From Candidatus Mediterraneibacter guildfordensis (GTDB lineage Bacteria > Bacillota > Clostridia > Lachnospirales > Lachnospiraceae), in the NCBI GenBank assembly GCA_019112735.1, contig DXIS01000029.1, positions 23,594 to 87,593 of the forward strand: DNA of 64,000 nt. The letters are read 5' to 3'. The position numbers and the translations under genes were made by a program. The notes under the pieces are model-generated. The model worked only from the letters and a program-made list of their open reading frames with translations, was not told where the DNA came from and searched no databases. Of the stretch, positions 15,782-23,644 are shown piece after piece. Numbering within the stretch: position 1 is the stretch's first letter; the number at the start of each line of letters is the position of its first letter.

Positions 15782-16774
15782 TTGAAGCACCGGCTATGGT
15801 TTACCGGTAAAAAATTAATACGCATGGCACTGCTCCTCCTGGGGGTGAGCATTGTGACCTTCCTGCTGATGAGCGCGTCGCCCCTGGACCCGCTGCAGAC
15901 CAATGTGGGGCAGGCGGCGCTGGGGTCCATGAGCCCGGAGCAGATCGCGAAGCTGGAGGCCTACTGGGGCGTGGACACGCCGCCCCTTTCCCGGTATATT
16001 GGGTGGCTTCTGGACGCGCTCCGGGGGGATCTGGGCGTTTCGCTGCTCTACCGGCAGCCGGTGCTCACCGTGATCGGGGAACGGCTGGCAGGATCGGTCC
16101 TGGTCCTTCTGGCTGCCTGGGTGATCTCCGGGGTGCTGGGGCTGACGCTCGGGATCCTTGCAGGCGCCTTCCGGGGACGCTGGCCGGACCGGGTGATCCG
16201 GGGCTACTGCCTGCTGATCTCCGGCACGCCGGCGTTCTGGCTGGCAATCCTGCTCCTGCTGATTTTCTCCGTGTGGCTCGGGTGGCTTCCGGTGGGCCTG
16301 TCGGTGCCGGCCGGGATGGAAGCGGCGGCAGTTACGTTCACGGACCGGCTGTGGCATGCCGTACTGCCGGCGCTGACGTTGAGCATTACCGGCGTGGCGA
16401 ATATCGCCCTCCATACACGGGAGAAGATGATCGGGGTGATGAGTTCGGATTATGTCCTCTTCGCGCGGGCGCGGGGGGAGTCTGAGCGGTCCATCGTCCT
16501 CCGGCACGGCCTCCGGAATGTGCTGCTCCCGGCCATCACCCTGCAGTTTGCCTCGGTCAGCGAGATCATCGGCGGGTCTGTGCTGGTGGAGCAGGTGTTC
16601 TCCTACCCGGGACTTGGACAGGCGGCGGTGACGGCGGGGCTTGGAAGTGACCTGCCGCTGCTGCTCGGCATCACGGTGGTGACGGCGGTGATCGTCTTTA
16701 TCGGCAATCTGATCGCGGACCTGCTCTACGGAGCGGCGGACCCGCGGATCCGGAAGGGGGCGGCGCGGCGATGA
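15782..16774 (+). CDS. nikB: ABC transporter permease, NikB/DppB type (TTG start)
   Basis: First membrane subunit of the importer, 330 aa with six hydrophobic segments. The family pattern is seen: N-terminal helix then ALRGDLGVSLLYRQPVLTVIGERL, the cytoplasmic ARARGESERSIVLRHGLRN coupling (EAA) loop, and the LVEQVFSYPGLGQAA signature near the C-terminus. The start is a TTG at 15782 with AAAGGA (15767-15772) 9 bases upstream; the next ATG (15824) lacks a ribosome binding site and would cut into the first helix. It overlaps nikC by 4 bases (ATGA). Confidence 0.88.
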   Translation: MKHRLWFTGKKLIRMALLLLGVSIVTFLLMSASPLDPLQTNVGQAALGSMSPEQIAKLEAYWGVDTPPLSRYIGWLLDALRGDLGVSLLYRQPVLTVIGERLAGSVLVLLAAWVISGVLGLTLGILAGAFRGRWPDRVIRGYCLLISGTPAFWLAILLLLIFSVWLGWLPVGLSVPAGMEAAAVTFTDRLWHAVLPALTLSITGVANIALHTREKMIGVMSSDYVLFARARGESERSIVLRHGLRNVLLPAITLQFASVSEIIGGSVLVEQVFSYPGLGQAAVTAGLGSDLPLLLGITVVTAVIVFIGNLIADLLYGAADPRIRKGAARR

Positions 16775-17628
16775 ATGAAGAATGGAATATCGGAACGCGG
16801 GAGGCGGAGCCGGGAAACCGGCGGTGGCGCATGGGAATCTTCCTCGTGTGCGCCGGCCTGGTCCTGCTGGCGGTGATGGTGTCCGGGATCCTGCTGGACG
16901 GAGCCGCGGCGGAGACGGATTTCTCCCGGAAAAATCTGGCGCCGGTCACCGGGCACCTCTTCGGGACGGACTGGATGGGACGCGACATGCTGGCACGTAC
17001 ACTGGCCGGCCTGTCTCTGAGCATCCGCATCGGCATCCTGACTGCGGCGGTCAGCGCGGCGGTCGCGCTGGTGCTGGGCACGGTTTCGGCTGTGGGCGGA
17101 CGGAAGGCGGACGCCGTGATCTCCTGGTGCATCGACCTGGTGATGGGGATCCCCCATATCCTGCTCGTTATGCTGATCTCGCTGACCTTCGGGAAAGGCG
17201 TGGCCGGGGTGACGGCAGGAGTGGCGTTAAGCCACTGGGCGTCCCTGGCCCGGGTGATCCGGGGCGAGATCCTGCAGCTTCGCCAGGCACCCTACATCCT
17301 GACGGCGCAGAAGCTGGGCGTGTCCCGGATGCGGATCGCCGCGCGGCACATGTTCCCCCATGTTTTCCCCCAGTTTCTGACCGGCCTGATCCTGTTGTTC
17401 CCCCATGCGATCCTGCATGAATCCGGGGTGACATTTCTGGGATTCGGGCTGGCGCCGGAACAGCCGGCCATCGGGGTGATCCTGTCGGAAAGCATGCAGT
17501 ACCTGACCACGGGGAAATGGTGGCTGGCGCTCTTTCCGGGATTATCCCTTGTCCTTGTGGTGGTGCTGTTCGCCATGGCGGGCGAGCGGGTGAGGAAGCT
17601 GACGGATCCCGCCAGCTTCCATGAATAG
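16771..17628 (+). CDS. nikC: ABC transporter permease, NikC/DppC type
   Basis: Second membrane subunit, 285 aa. It has an N-terminal extension with one helix, the HLFGTDWMGRDMLART motif typical of DppC/NikC proteins, the AQKLGVSRMRIAARHMFPH EAA coupling loop and a C-terminal AMAGERVRKLTDP tail. Start overlaps the nikB stop by 4 bases, so translation is coupled. With nikB it forms the channel; cargo is assumed to be nickel because of the lar genes upstream. Confidence 0.9.
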   Translation: MNEEWNIGTREAEPGNRRWRMGIFLVCAGLVLLAVMVSGILLDGAAAETDFSRKNLAPVTGHLFGTDWMGRDMLARTLAGLSLSIRIGILTAAVSAAVALVLGTVSAVGGRKADAVISWCIDLVMGIPHILLVMLISLTFGKGVAGVTAGVALSHWASLARVIRGEILQLRQAPYILTAQKLGVSRMRIAARHMFPHVFPQFLTGLILLFPHAILHESGVTFLGFGLAPEQPAIGVILSESMQYLTTGKWWLALFPGLSLVLVVVLFAMAGERVRKLTDPASFHE

Positions 17629-17636
17629 GAGGTACT

Positions 17637-18437
17637 ATGGAACCAATCCTGAAGATCGAGCATCTGTCGGTCTCATTTACACAATATGACCGGGGCGCCC
17701 GCAGACGGCAGCTCCATGTGGTGAAAGATCTGTCCCTTGCGGTTATGCCCGGGCAGATTGCGGCGGTCGTCGGGGCCAGCGGCTCCGGGAAAAGTCTGCT
17801 GGCCCACAGCATTCTGGGAATCTTGCCCTACAACAGCCGGGCGGAGGGGACCATTCTCTATGACGGGGAGCCGCTGACGCAGGAGCGGGCGAAGGCGCTG
17901 AGAGGTCGAGAGATCTTTCTGATCCCCCAGGGCGTTACGTATCTGGATCCGCTCATGAAAGTGGGCCCGCAGCTTCGGAAGGGCAGAAAAGACGCCGGGA
18001 CAAAGGAACGGTGCCGGGCGGCGCTTCTGCGTTACGGGCTTGGCCCGGAGACGGAAGAACTGTATCCCTTTGAACTGTCGGGCGGGATGGCCCGCCGGGT
18101 GCTGATCGCCTCCGCCATGACGGAGAAGCCCCGGCTGATCATCGCAGATGAACCGACGCCGGGCCTGGATGCGCGGTCGGCGAAGCGGATCCTGGGGCAT
18201 TTCCGGGAGCTGGCGGACGAGGGGGCGGGCATCCTCTTCATCACCCATGACCTGGAACTGGCGCTTACTGTAGCCGATGATGTGACTGTTTTTTATGAAG
18301 GGGAGACGATCGAGCAGGCGAAGGCTTCGGACTTTGAAAAGGTGGAGAATCTGCGGCATCCCTACACCCGGGCGCTGTGGCACGCCATGCCGGAGCACGG
18401 GTTCCGTGTGATGCCGGATCCGGAAGATGGGACGTAG
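17637..18437 (+). CDS. nikD: ABC transporter ATP-binding protein, NikD/DppD type
   Basis: First ATPase subunit, 266 aa. Walker A GASGSGKS (about residues 46-53), the signature LSGGMARR, Walker B LIIADEPTPGLD and the switch histidine in FITHDL are all present. The signature has Met where LSGGQ is common, as often seen in NikD. It starts 8 bases after nikC with AGGAGG just upstream. Energises import through the NikB/NikC channel together with NikE. Confidence 0.9.
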   Translation: MEPILKIEHLSVSFTQYDRGARRRQLHVVKDLSLAVMPGQIAAVVGASGSGKSLLAHSILGILPYNSRAEGTILYDGEPLTQERAKALRGREIFLIPQGVTYLDPLMKVGPQLRKGRKDAGTKERCRAALLRYGLGPETEELYPFELSGGMARRVLIASAMTEKPRLIIADEPTPGLDARSAKRILGHFRELADEGAGILFITHDLELALTVADDVTVFYEGETIEQAKASDFEKVENLRHPYTRALWHAMPEHGFRVMPDPEDGT

Positions 18438-18475
18438 GTGCAGTGTGATAATAAAAATGAAAGCGGGACGGACGT

Positions 18476-19078
18476 ATGATGCTTGAGGCAAAAGATCTTA
18501 CTTTTTATTACCGGAACCGGAAACACGCGCCGGTGATCGATCATTTTGATCTAACTGTCGCGCCCGGCGAGCGGGTCGGCCTGACCGGACCGAGCGGCCG
18601 GGGGAAGACCACCCTCTGCCGCCTGCTGGCAGGCTATGAGAAACCAAAAAGCGGCAGCGTGCTGCTGGACGGAAAGGCGGTCAGCGGATATAAAGGCGTC
18701 TGTCCGGTACAGATGATCTGGCAGCATCCGGAGGCGGCGGTGGATCCCCTTCTGCGCCTTGGCGATACACTGAAGGAAGCAGGAGAGCCGGATAAACGGA
18801 TCCTGGAGGAACTGCGGATCCGGCCGGAATGGATGGAACGCTTCCCGTCGGAACTCTCCGGCGGGGAACTGCAGCGGTTCTGCCTGGCAAGGGCGCTCCG
18901 AGCGGAGACCGCATTTCTCCTGTGTGATGAGATCACGGCCATGCTGGACCTGGTGAGCCAGGCGCAGATCTGGGAATTCCTCATAAGAGAGAGCGGGAAA
19001 AGAGGGATGGGCATGCTGGTCGTAAGCCACAGCGGGGCGCTTCTGGAAAAAGTATGCACAAGAGTGGTCAGATTGTAA
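18476..19078 (+). CDS. nikE: ABC transporter ATP-binding protein, NikE/DppF type
   Basis: Second ATPase subunit, 200 aa, shorter than typical DppF (about 320 aa) but like NikE in lacking the C-terminal extension. Walker A GPSGRGKTT, signature LSGGELQR and Walker B FLLCDEITAMLD are present, with VVSHSG as the switch region. The start lies at a double ATG (18476/18479). A 38-base gap separates it from nikD. No terminator is seen after the gene before the rpsF promoter. Last gene of the lar-nik cluster. Confidence 0.88.
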   Translation: MMLEAKDLTFYYRNRKHAPVIDHFDLTVAPGERVGLTGPSGRGKTTLCRLLAGYEKPKSGSVLLDGKAVSGYKGVCPVQMIWQHPEAAVDPLLRLGDTLKEAGEPDKRILEELRIRPEWMERFPSELSGGELQRFCLARALRAETAFLLCDEITAMLDLVSQAQIWEFLIRESGKRGMGMLVVSHSGALLEKVCTRVVRL

Positions 19079-19086
19079 AAAAGGAC

Positions 19087-19115
19087 TTGAAACATCCGGA
19101 TACTTGTGGTATCAT
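19087..19115 (+). promoter_or_regulatory. Promoter of rpsF-ssb-rpsR
   Basis: TTGAAA (19087-19092), 17-base spacer, TATCAT (19110-19115). Transcription would begin near 19122, leaving a leader of about 95 bases before rpsF. Confidence 0.7.
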
Positions 19116-19121
19116 GTTTAA

Positions 19122-19200
19122 CCGTGACATACTGTCGGTTAATATCCGGCAAGTTTCATAATTCCTTGCTCCCGCGTGAGGACGGGGGCCAGAGACCATA
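19122..19200 (+). promoter_or_regulatory. rpsF leader, candidate S6:S18 autoregulatory element
   Basis: The leader before rpsF contains a 7-bp hairpin (19168-19174 with 19183-19189, loop CGTGAGGA) shortly before the ribosome binding site, and CCG triplets. In many bacteria the S6:S18 complex binds a leader hairpin with an unpaired CCG. Position fits; the exact consensus fold was not confirmed. Confidence 0.35.
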
Positions 19201-19215
19201 AGGAGGTGCAGGACC

Positions 19216-19503
19216 ATGAATAAGTATGAATTAGCTGTTGTTGTGAGCGCAAAACTCGAAGACGAAGCAAGAGCTGACGTGATCGAGAAAGTAAAAGCTC
19301 TTATCACACGTTTCGGCGGCAACGTAACAGACGTTGACGAGTGGGGCAAGAGAAGATTCGCTTACGAGATCCAGAAGATGACAGAAGGATATTACTACTT
19401 CGTACACTTCGAGGCTGAGACAACTGTTCCGGGCGAAGTGGAACAGCGTATCCGCATTATGGACAACGTGCTCAGATATTTATGCGTAAAACAGGAAGCA
19501 TAA
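19216..19503 (+). CDS. rpsF: Ribosomal protein bS6
   Basis: 30S subunit protein that binds 16S rRNA as a dimer with S18. 95 aa, normal length, beginning MNKYELAVVVSAKL and carrying the conserved VTDVDEWGKRRFAYEIQK motif and EGYYYFVHFEA. AAGGAGG lies upstream. First gene of the conserved rpsF-ssb-rpsR operon. Confidence 0.97.
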   Translation: MNKYELAVVVSAKLEDEARADVIEKVKALITRFGGNVTDVDEWGKRRFAYEIQKMTEGYYYFVHFEAETTVPGEVEQRIRIMDNVLRYLCVKQEA

Positions 19504-19519
19504 GCGGAAAGAGGTATAT

Positions 19520-19963
19520 ATGAATAAAGTAGTATTAGTAGGACGGTTAACAAGAGATCCGGAAGTCAGATATTCACAGGGTGACAATGCGACGGCGGTT
19601 GCAAGATATACGGTCGCTGTAGACCGCAGATTCAAGAGAGACGGGGAGCCAACCGCGGACTTTATTCCGTGCGTGGTGTTCGGCCGTTCCGCTGAATTCG
19701 CAGAGAAATATTTCCGTCAGGGCATGCGCGTTTCCATCTCCGGTCGCATTCAGACCGGAAGCTACACGAACAAGGACGGTGTGAAAGTATACACAACGGA
19801 AGTGATCGTGGAAGACCAGGAATTCGCAGAGAGCAGAGCTGAGAGCGAGGCAAACAGATCCTCCTACCAGCAGGCTGCACCGGCGCCGGCACCGAGCGCA
19901 CCGGCAGGCGACGGATTCATGAATATCCCGGATGGCATTGATGAGGAGTTACCGTTTAGTTAG
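19520..19963 (+). CDS. ssb: Single-stranded DNA-binding protein
   Basis: Homotetrameric SSB that coats single-stranded DNA in replication and repair. 147 aa: OB fold (residues 1-105) starting [19 protein letters not shown], a Pro/Ala/Ser-rich linker, and the acidic tail IDEELPFS ending in the PF motif that recruits partner proteins. Placed between rpsF and rpsR as in most Firmicutes. Confidence 0.97.
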   Translation: MNKVVLVGRLTRDPEVRYSQGDNATAVARYTVAVDRRFKRDGEPTADFIPCVVFGRSAEFAEKYFRQGMRVSISGRIQTGSYTNKDGVKVYTTEVIVEDQEFAESRAESEANRSSYQQAAPAPAPSAPAGDGFMNIPDGIDEELPFS

Positions 19964-19977
19964 AAAGGAGATCCATC

Positions 19978-20244
19978 ATGGCTTACGAAAAGGGAAGCAG
20001 ACCGGAAGGCGGTTTCAAGAGAAGAGGACCGGCTCGCAGAAGAAAAAAAGTCTGCGTGTTCTGCGGTAAAGAAAATAACGAGATCGATTACAAGGACGTA
20101 GCAAAGCTCAGAAAATACATCTCTGAGAGAGGCAAGATCCTTCCGAGAAGAATTACAGGAAACTGTGCAAAACATCAGAGAGCGCTTACTGTAGCGATCA
20201 AGAGAGCAAGACATATCGCTCTGATGCCGTACGTTCAGGATTAA
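19978..20244 (+). CDS. rpsR: Ribosomal protein bS18
   Basis: 30S protein that pairs with S6. 88 aa with a basic N-terminal extension, the [16 protein letters not shown] segment (cysteines of the zinc-binding C+ form type, only two here) and the conserved [21 protein letters not shown] motif. AAAGGAG lies 8 bases before the ATG. It ends the operon at a strong terminator. Confidence 0.97.
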   Translation: MAYEKGSRPEGGFKRRGPARRRKKVCVFCGKENNEIDYKDVAKLRKYISERGKILPRRITGNCAKHQRALTVAIKRARHIALMPYVQD

Positions 20245-20249
20245 TCAAA

Positions 20250-20292
20250 AAGCCTTTAAATGCTGAGGAATCAGTGTTTAAGGGCTTTTTTT
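20250..20292 (+). terminator. Intrinsic terminator after rpsR
   Basis: A long imperfect stem between AAGCCTTTAAATGCTGA and TCAGTGTTTAAGGGCTT with loop GGAA, followed by seven T residues. Confidence 0.9.
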
Positions 20293-20345
20293 GTGGGGAT
20301 TTTATTATTATGTAATAAGTTTCACAGAAAATCTCCTGCAATTTA

Positions 20346-20373
20346 TTGACATATGTTCATAATCATATATACT
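20346..20373 (+). promoter_or_regulatory. Promoter of the DUF134 gene with internal inverted repeat
   Basis: TTGACA (20346-20351), 16-base spacer, TATACT (20368-20373). The spacer carries ATATG (20351-20355) and CATAT (20364-20368) as an inverted pair, a possible autoregulatory site. Confidence 0.6.
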
Positions 20374-20415
20374 AAGAAACAGAGTCATATCTGATCTGGA
20401 AAGGAGGAGATGACC

Positions 20416-20781
20416 ATGGCAAGACCGCCGAAGCAGCGCTGCATCTGCTCGCTTCCGCAGGTCACGGGCTTCACTCCGCAGGGATGTGCGGCGGATGGGA
20501 CCGTGGAGCTTACATACGATGAATACGAAGTGATCCGCCTGCTGGATCATATGCAGATGACGCAGGAGCAGTGTGCGCAGCGGATGGGGATCTCCCGCCC
20601 GACTGTGACGCGGATCTATGACGAGGCGCGCCGGAAGATGGCGGACATGCTGGTGGGCGGAAGAAACCTGCACATCGTAGGGGGCGACGTCTATGTATGC
20701 CCGGCGCCCCGGCCGGAATGTGCCGGCGAGGAACATTGCTGCCACAGAAACAAAGATCGATCCCGGGGCTGGCGGGAGTAA
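20416..20781 (+). CDS. DUF134 family DNA-binding protein
   Basis: A 121-aa predicted regulator. The family signature is clear: MARPPKQRCICSLP at the N-terminus, LTYDEYEVIRLLDH, then a sigma-like helix-turn-helix MTQEQCAQRMGISRPTVTRIYDEARRKMAD, quoted only in part. Cysteines near both ends may bind a metal. DUF134 genes often lie beside ferredoxin or NifX-like genes. The second ATG (20416) was chosen: AAGGAGGA (20401-20408) is 7 bases from it but only 1 base from the ATG at 20410. It is followed after 84 bases by the large redox fusion gene and is the obvious candidate to control it. Confidence 0.87.
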   Translation: MARPPKQRCICSLPQVTGFTPQGCAADGTVELTYDEYEVIRLLDHMQMTQEQCAQRMGISRPTVTRIYDEARRKMADMLVGGRNLHIVGGDVYVCPAPRPECAGEEHCCHRNKDRSRGWRE

Positions 20782-20865
20782 ACCGGCCGGGAGCAGGAAA
20801 GAAGCAGACAGAGAGCAACAGACAGAAAGCAACAATGAGAAGATTCAGAAAGGCAGAGGTAGGAC

Positions 20866-23448
20866 ATGAAAGTACTCATTATCGGCGGTGTCGCAGCCGG
20901 GACCAAAACTGCGGCGAAATTAAAACGGGAAGACCGGAGCATTGAAGTGACTGTGATCACGAAGGATCAGGACATTTCCTATGCGGGATGCGGGCTTCCG
21001 TATTATGTGGGCGGATTTATCGAGAGCAGGGACGAACTGATCGTGAATACGCCGCAGAAGTATTCCGGGCTGACCGGTGTGGAGGTGTGCACCGGCAAAG
21101 AGGCGGTCGCCCTGGACGCGGCGAAGAAAGAAGTGACGGTTAAGGATGTGCAGACCGGGAATACAGAGGTCTGTTCCTATGATAAGCTGGTGCTCGCCGT
21201 GGGCGCTTCAGCAGCGGAGCTCCCGGTCCCGGGGAAAGAGCTGGCCGGTGTATTTAAGATGAGGACGCCGGACGATGCGGAGAGTATCCGCGCATACGCG
21301 GAGGAGAACGGCGTGAAGAAAGCGGTCGTGATCGGAGCCGGGTTTATCGGCCTGGAGGCGGCGGAAAACCTGCATGCCAGAGGGATCCGCGTGACGGTGA
21401 TCGATTTCGCATCCCAGATCCTGCCCAATATCCTGGATCCGGAGATGGCGGCCTACGCGAAGAAGCATCTGCTCAGCCAGGGGATCCGTGTGATCACCGG
21501 GACGAGCGCGGAAGAAGTGCTCGGCACGGATGAAGTGACCGGTGTGAAGACTTCTGCGGGAACGCTGCCCTGCGAGATGCTGATCATGGCGGCGGGCATC
21601 CGCCCGAACACCGGCTTTCTGAATGATACGGGGATTGAGATGTTCAAGGGCACGATCCTGGTGGACGCGCAGATGAAGACCAGTCTGGATGACATTTACG
21701 CGGCAGGCGACTGCGCGATGGTGACGAACCGCATTACCGGGAAGCGCCAGTGGTCGCCCATGGGCTCCACGGCAAACCTGGCGGGACGCACGCTGGCCCA
21801 GGTGCTGGCCGGCGCGCAGAAGAGCTATCCGGGCGTGCTCGGGACCGGCGTGGTGAAGCTCCCGGGACTGAACATCGGGCGCACCGGACTTACGGAAGCG
21901 CAGGCGAAAGAGGCCGGATATGATGTGATCACCGCCCTCGTGCCTACGGATGACAAGGCGCATTATTATCCGGATGCATCTTTCTTTATCACGAAGCTGA
22001 TCGCGGATAAAACCACGCGAAAACTGCTCGGCGTGCAGGTGTTCGGACCAGGCGAAGTGGACAAGATGGTGGATATTGCCGTGATGGGCATCAACATGGA
22101 CGCGAAGCTGGATGATTTCGAGAACGCGGACTTTGCCTATGCGCCGCCCTTCTCCACGGCCATCCATCCGTTCGTGCAGGCGGTCTACGTGTTGATGAAT
22201 AAGATCGACGGAAGCATCGTCAGCATGACGCCGGCGGAGTACGCGGCGGGTGCGGCTGAAGGATACCGCGTGGTGGACGTGGCGCCGGAGCCGAATATCC
22301 GGGGCGCATTCTTCGTCAACCTGGGACAGGTTAAGGGTGAGATCGAAGGCCTGGCCAAAGATGAGAAACTGCTGCTCGTGTGCGCGAAAGGCAAGAGAGC
22401 TTATTTCCTTCAGAACCGCATGCGTTACTACGGATATACAAATACTGTGGTGCTGGAAGGCGCTACATTCTTCAATGATGTGAAAGTAAAGAACACGGAA
22501 GATGCCGTATCAAAAGAAGAGGAGACGAGGGTAAAGGCGCTTGGATTCCTGAAAGACAAACGGACCCCGGATAAGTTCAACGGCCGTGTGATCACCCGGA
22601 ACGGCAAGATCACCGCAGAAGAGGCAAGGACCATCGCCGAGGCGGCAGAACTGTACGGAAGCGGGGAAGTGACCATGACGTCCCGACTGACCATGGAGAT
22701 CCAGGGCGTGCCCTTCGACAACATCGAGCCGCTCAGAGAATATCTGATGCAGGCCGGGCTGGAGACCGGCGGCACCGGCTCGAAAGTCCGCCCGGTCGTA
22801 TCCTGTAAGGGGACCACATGCCAGTACGGACTGATCGATACATTTGCACTCTCCGAAGAGATCCATGAGCGTTTCTACCACGGATACCGGGAAGTCAAAC
22901 TGCCGCACAAATTCAAGATCGCGGTGGGCGGATGCCCGAACAACTGCGTGAAGCCGGACCTCAACGACCTGGGCATCATCGGCCAGAGAGTGCCACAGAT
23001 CGATCTGGAGAAATGCCGAGGATGCAAGACCTGCCAGATCGAAAGCAACTGCCCGATCAATGTGGCAAAAATGGTTGACGGAAAGATCACCATCGACGAC
23101 AATGCCTGCAACCACTGCGGACGCTGCATCGGAAAGTGCCCCTTCCATGCAGTGGAAGACTATACAGACGGCTACCGCATTTACATCGGCGGACGCTGGG
23201 GCAAGAAAGTGGCCCAGGGCAGGTATCTTGATAAAGTATTCACCGACAAGGACGAAGTACTGGCGGTCGTAGAAAAAGCGATCCTTCTCTTCCGTGAGCA
23301 GGGCATTACGGGTGAGCGCTTCGCAGATACCGTGGCAAGACTCGGATTCGAGAACGTACAGGAACAGCTCCTTTCCAACGACCTGCTGGCAAGAAAAGAA
23401 GAGAATCTGAAAGCACAGAAGCACTTAAAAGGCGGGGCAACGTGCTGA
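20866..23448 (+). CDS. CoA-disulfide reductase-like flavoprotein fused to rhodanese and sirohaem/ferredoxin-type domains
   Basis: An 860-aa multidomain redox enzyme. Residues 1-450 are an FAD/NAD(P)H pyridine-nucleotide disulfide oxidoreductase of the CoA-disulfide-reductase/NADH-oxidase type: GGVAAG dinucleotide loop, redox Cys42 in YAGCGLPYYVGG, second GAGFIGLE loop, and IYAAGDCA. Residues about 455-545 are a rhodanese domain with Cys506 in CAKGKRA. Residues about 570-700 resemble half of a nitrite/sulfite reductase with C-x4-C (647, 652) and C-x3-C (690, 694), the pattern that binds a coupled 4Fe-4S/sirohaem. Residues 715-760 hold eight cysteines for two 4Fe-4S clusters. It probably reduces or transfers sulfane sulfur (per- or polysulfide). 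Exact reaction unknown. Confidence 0.88.
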   Translation: MKVLIIGGVAAGTKTAAKLKREDRSIEVTVITKDQDISYAGCGLPYYVGGFIESRDELIVNTPQKYSGLTGVEVCTGKEAVALDAAKKEVTVKDVQTGNTEVCSYDKLVLAVGASAAELPVPGKELAGVFKMRTPDDAESIRAYAEENGVKKAVVIGAGFIGLEAAENLHARGIRVTVIDFASQILPNILDPEMAAYAKKHLLSQGIRVITGTSAEEVLGTDEVTGVKTSAGTLPCEMLIMAAGIRPNTGFLNDTGIEMFKGTILVDAQMKTSLDDIYAAGDCAMVTNRITGKRQWSPMGSTANLAGRTLAQVLAGAQKSYPGVLGTGVVKLPGLNIGRTGLTEAQAKEAGYDVITALVPTDDKAHYYPDASFFITKLIADKTTRKLLGVQVFGPGEVDKMVDIAVMGINMDAKLDDFENADFAYAPPFSTAIHPFVQAVYVLMNKIDGSIVSMTPAEYAAGAAEGYRVVDVAPEPNIRGAFFVNLGQVKGEIEGLAKDEKLLLVCAKGKRAYFLQNRMRYYGYTNTVVLEGATFFNDVKVKNTEDAVSKEEETRVKALGFLKDKRTPDKFNGRVITRNGKITAEEARTIAEAAELYGSGEVTMTSRLTMEIQGVPFDNIEPLREYLMQAGLETGGTGSKVRPVVSCKGTTCQYGLIDTFALSEEIHERFYHGYREVKLPHKFKIAVGGCPNNCVKPDLNDLGIIGQRVPQIDLEKCRGCKTCQIESNCPINVAKMVDGKITIDDNACNHCGRCIGKCPFHAVEDYTDGYRIYIGGRWGKKVAQGRYLDKVFTDKDEVLAVVEKAILLFREQGITGERFADTVARLGFENVQEQLLSNDLLARKEENLKAQKHLKGGATC

Positions 23449-23460
23449 TTTCCGCAAAAA

Positions 23461-23537
23461 GGGACAGGGCAAATTCCAGTTTGGGACGTAGTAAAATTCA
23501 ATTTTACTACGTCCCAAACTGCGTTTTGCCCTGTCCC
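23461..23537. repeat. 77-nt near-perfect palindrome (REP/RAYT-like or MITE-like)
   Basis: Outer arms GGGACAGGGCAAA (from 23461) and TTTGCCCTGTCCC (to 23537), inner arms AGTTTGGGACGTAGTAAAATT with its complement, central CA. Transcribed, it makes one long hairpin. GGGACAGGG-type palindromes are widespread dispersed repeats, often linked to REP-associated tyrosine transposases. It may also end transcription from the fusion gene, although no T-tract follows. Confidence 0.8.
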
Positions 23538-23644
23538 TAATTCAACAGTGGCAAATTTCCGGAAGAAATGGTATAATAAGTCGTTAGTATGAAACTGATA
23601 ACGTTATGCGCATCCGGTCCCGGGTGCGGATGAGGTGATTTTAT

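Noticed and set aside
14441..15790. 449-aa open frame on the minus strand opposite the solute-binding protein gene
   Set aside because: High-GC mirror frame: no ribosome binding site, His/Arg-rich without domain pattern, while the plus-strand gene has signal peptide, lipobox and family motifs.
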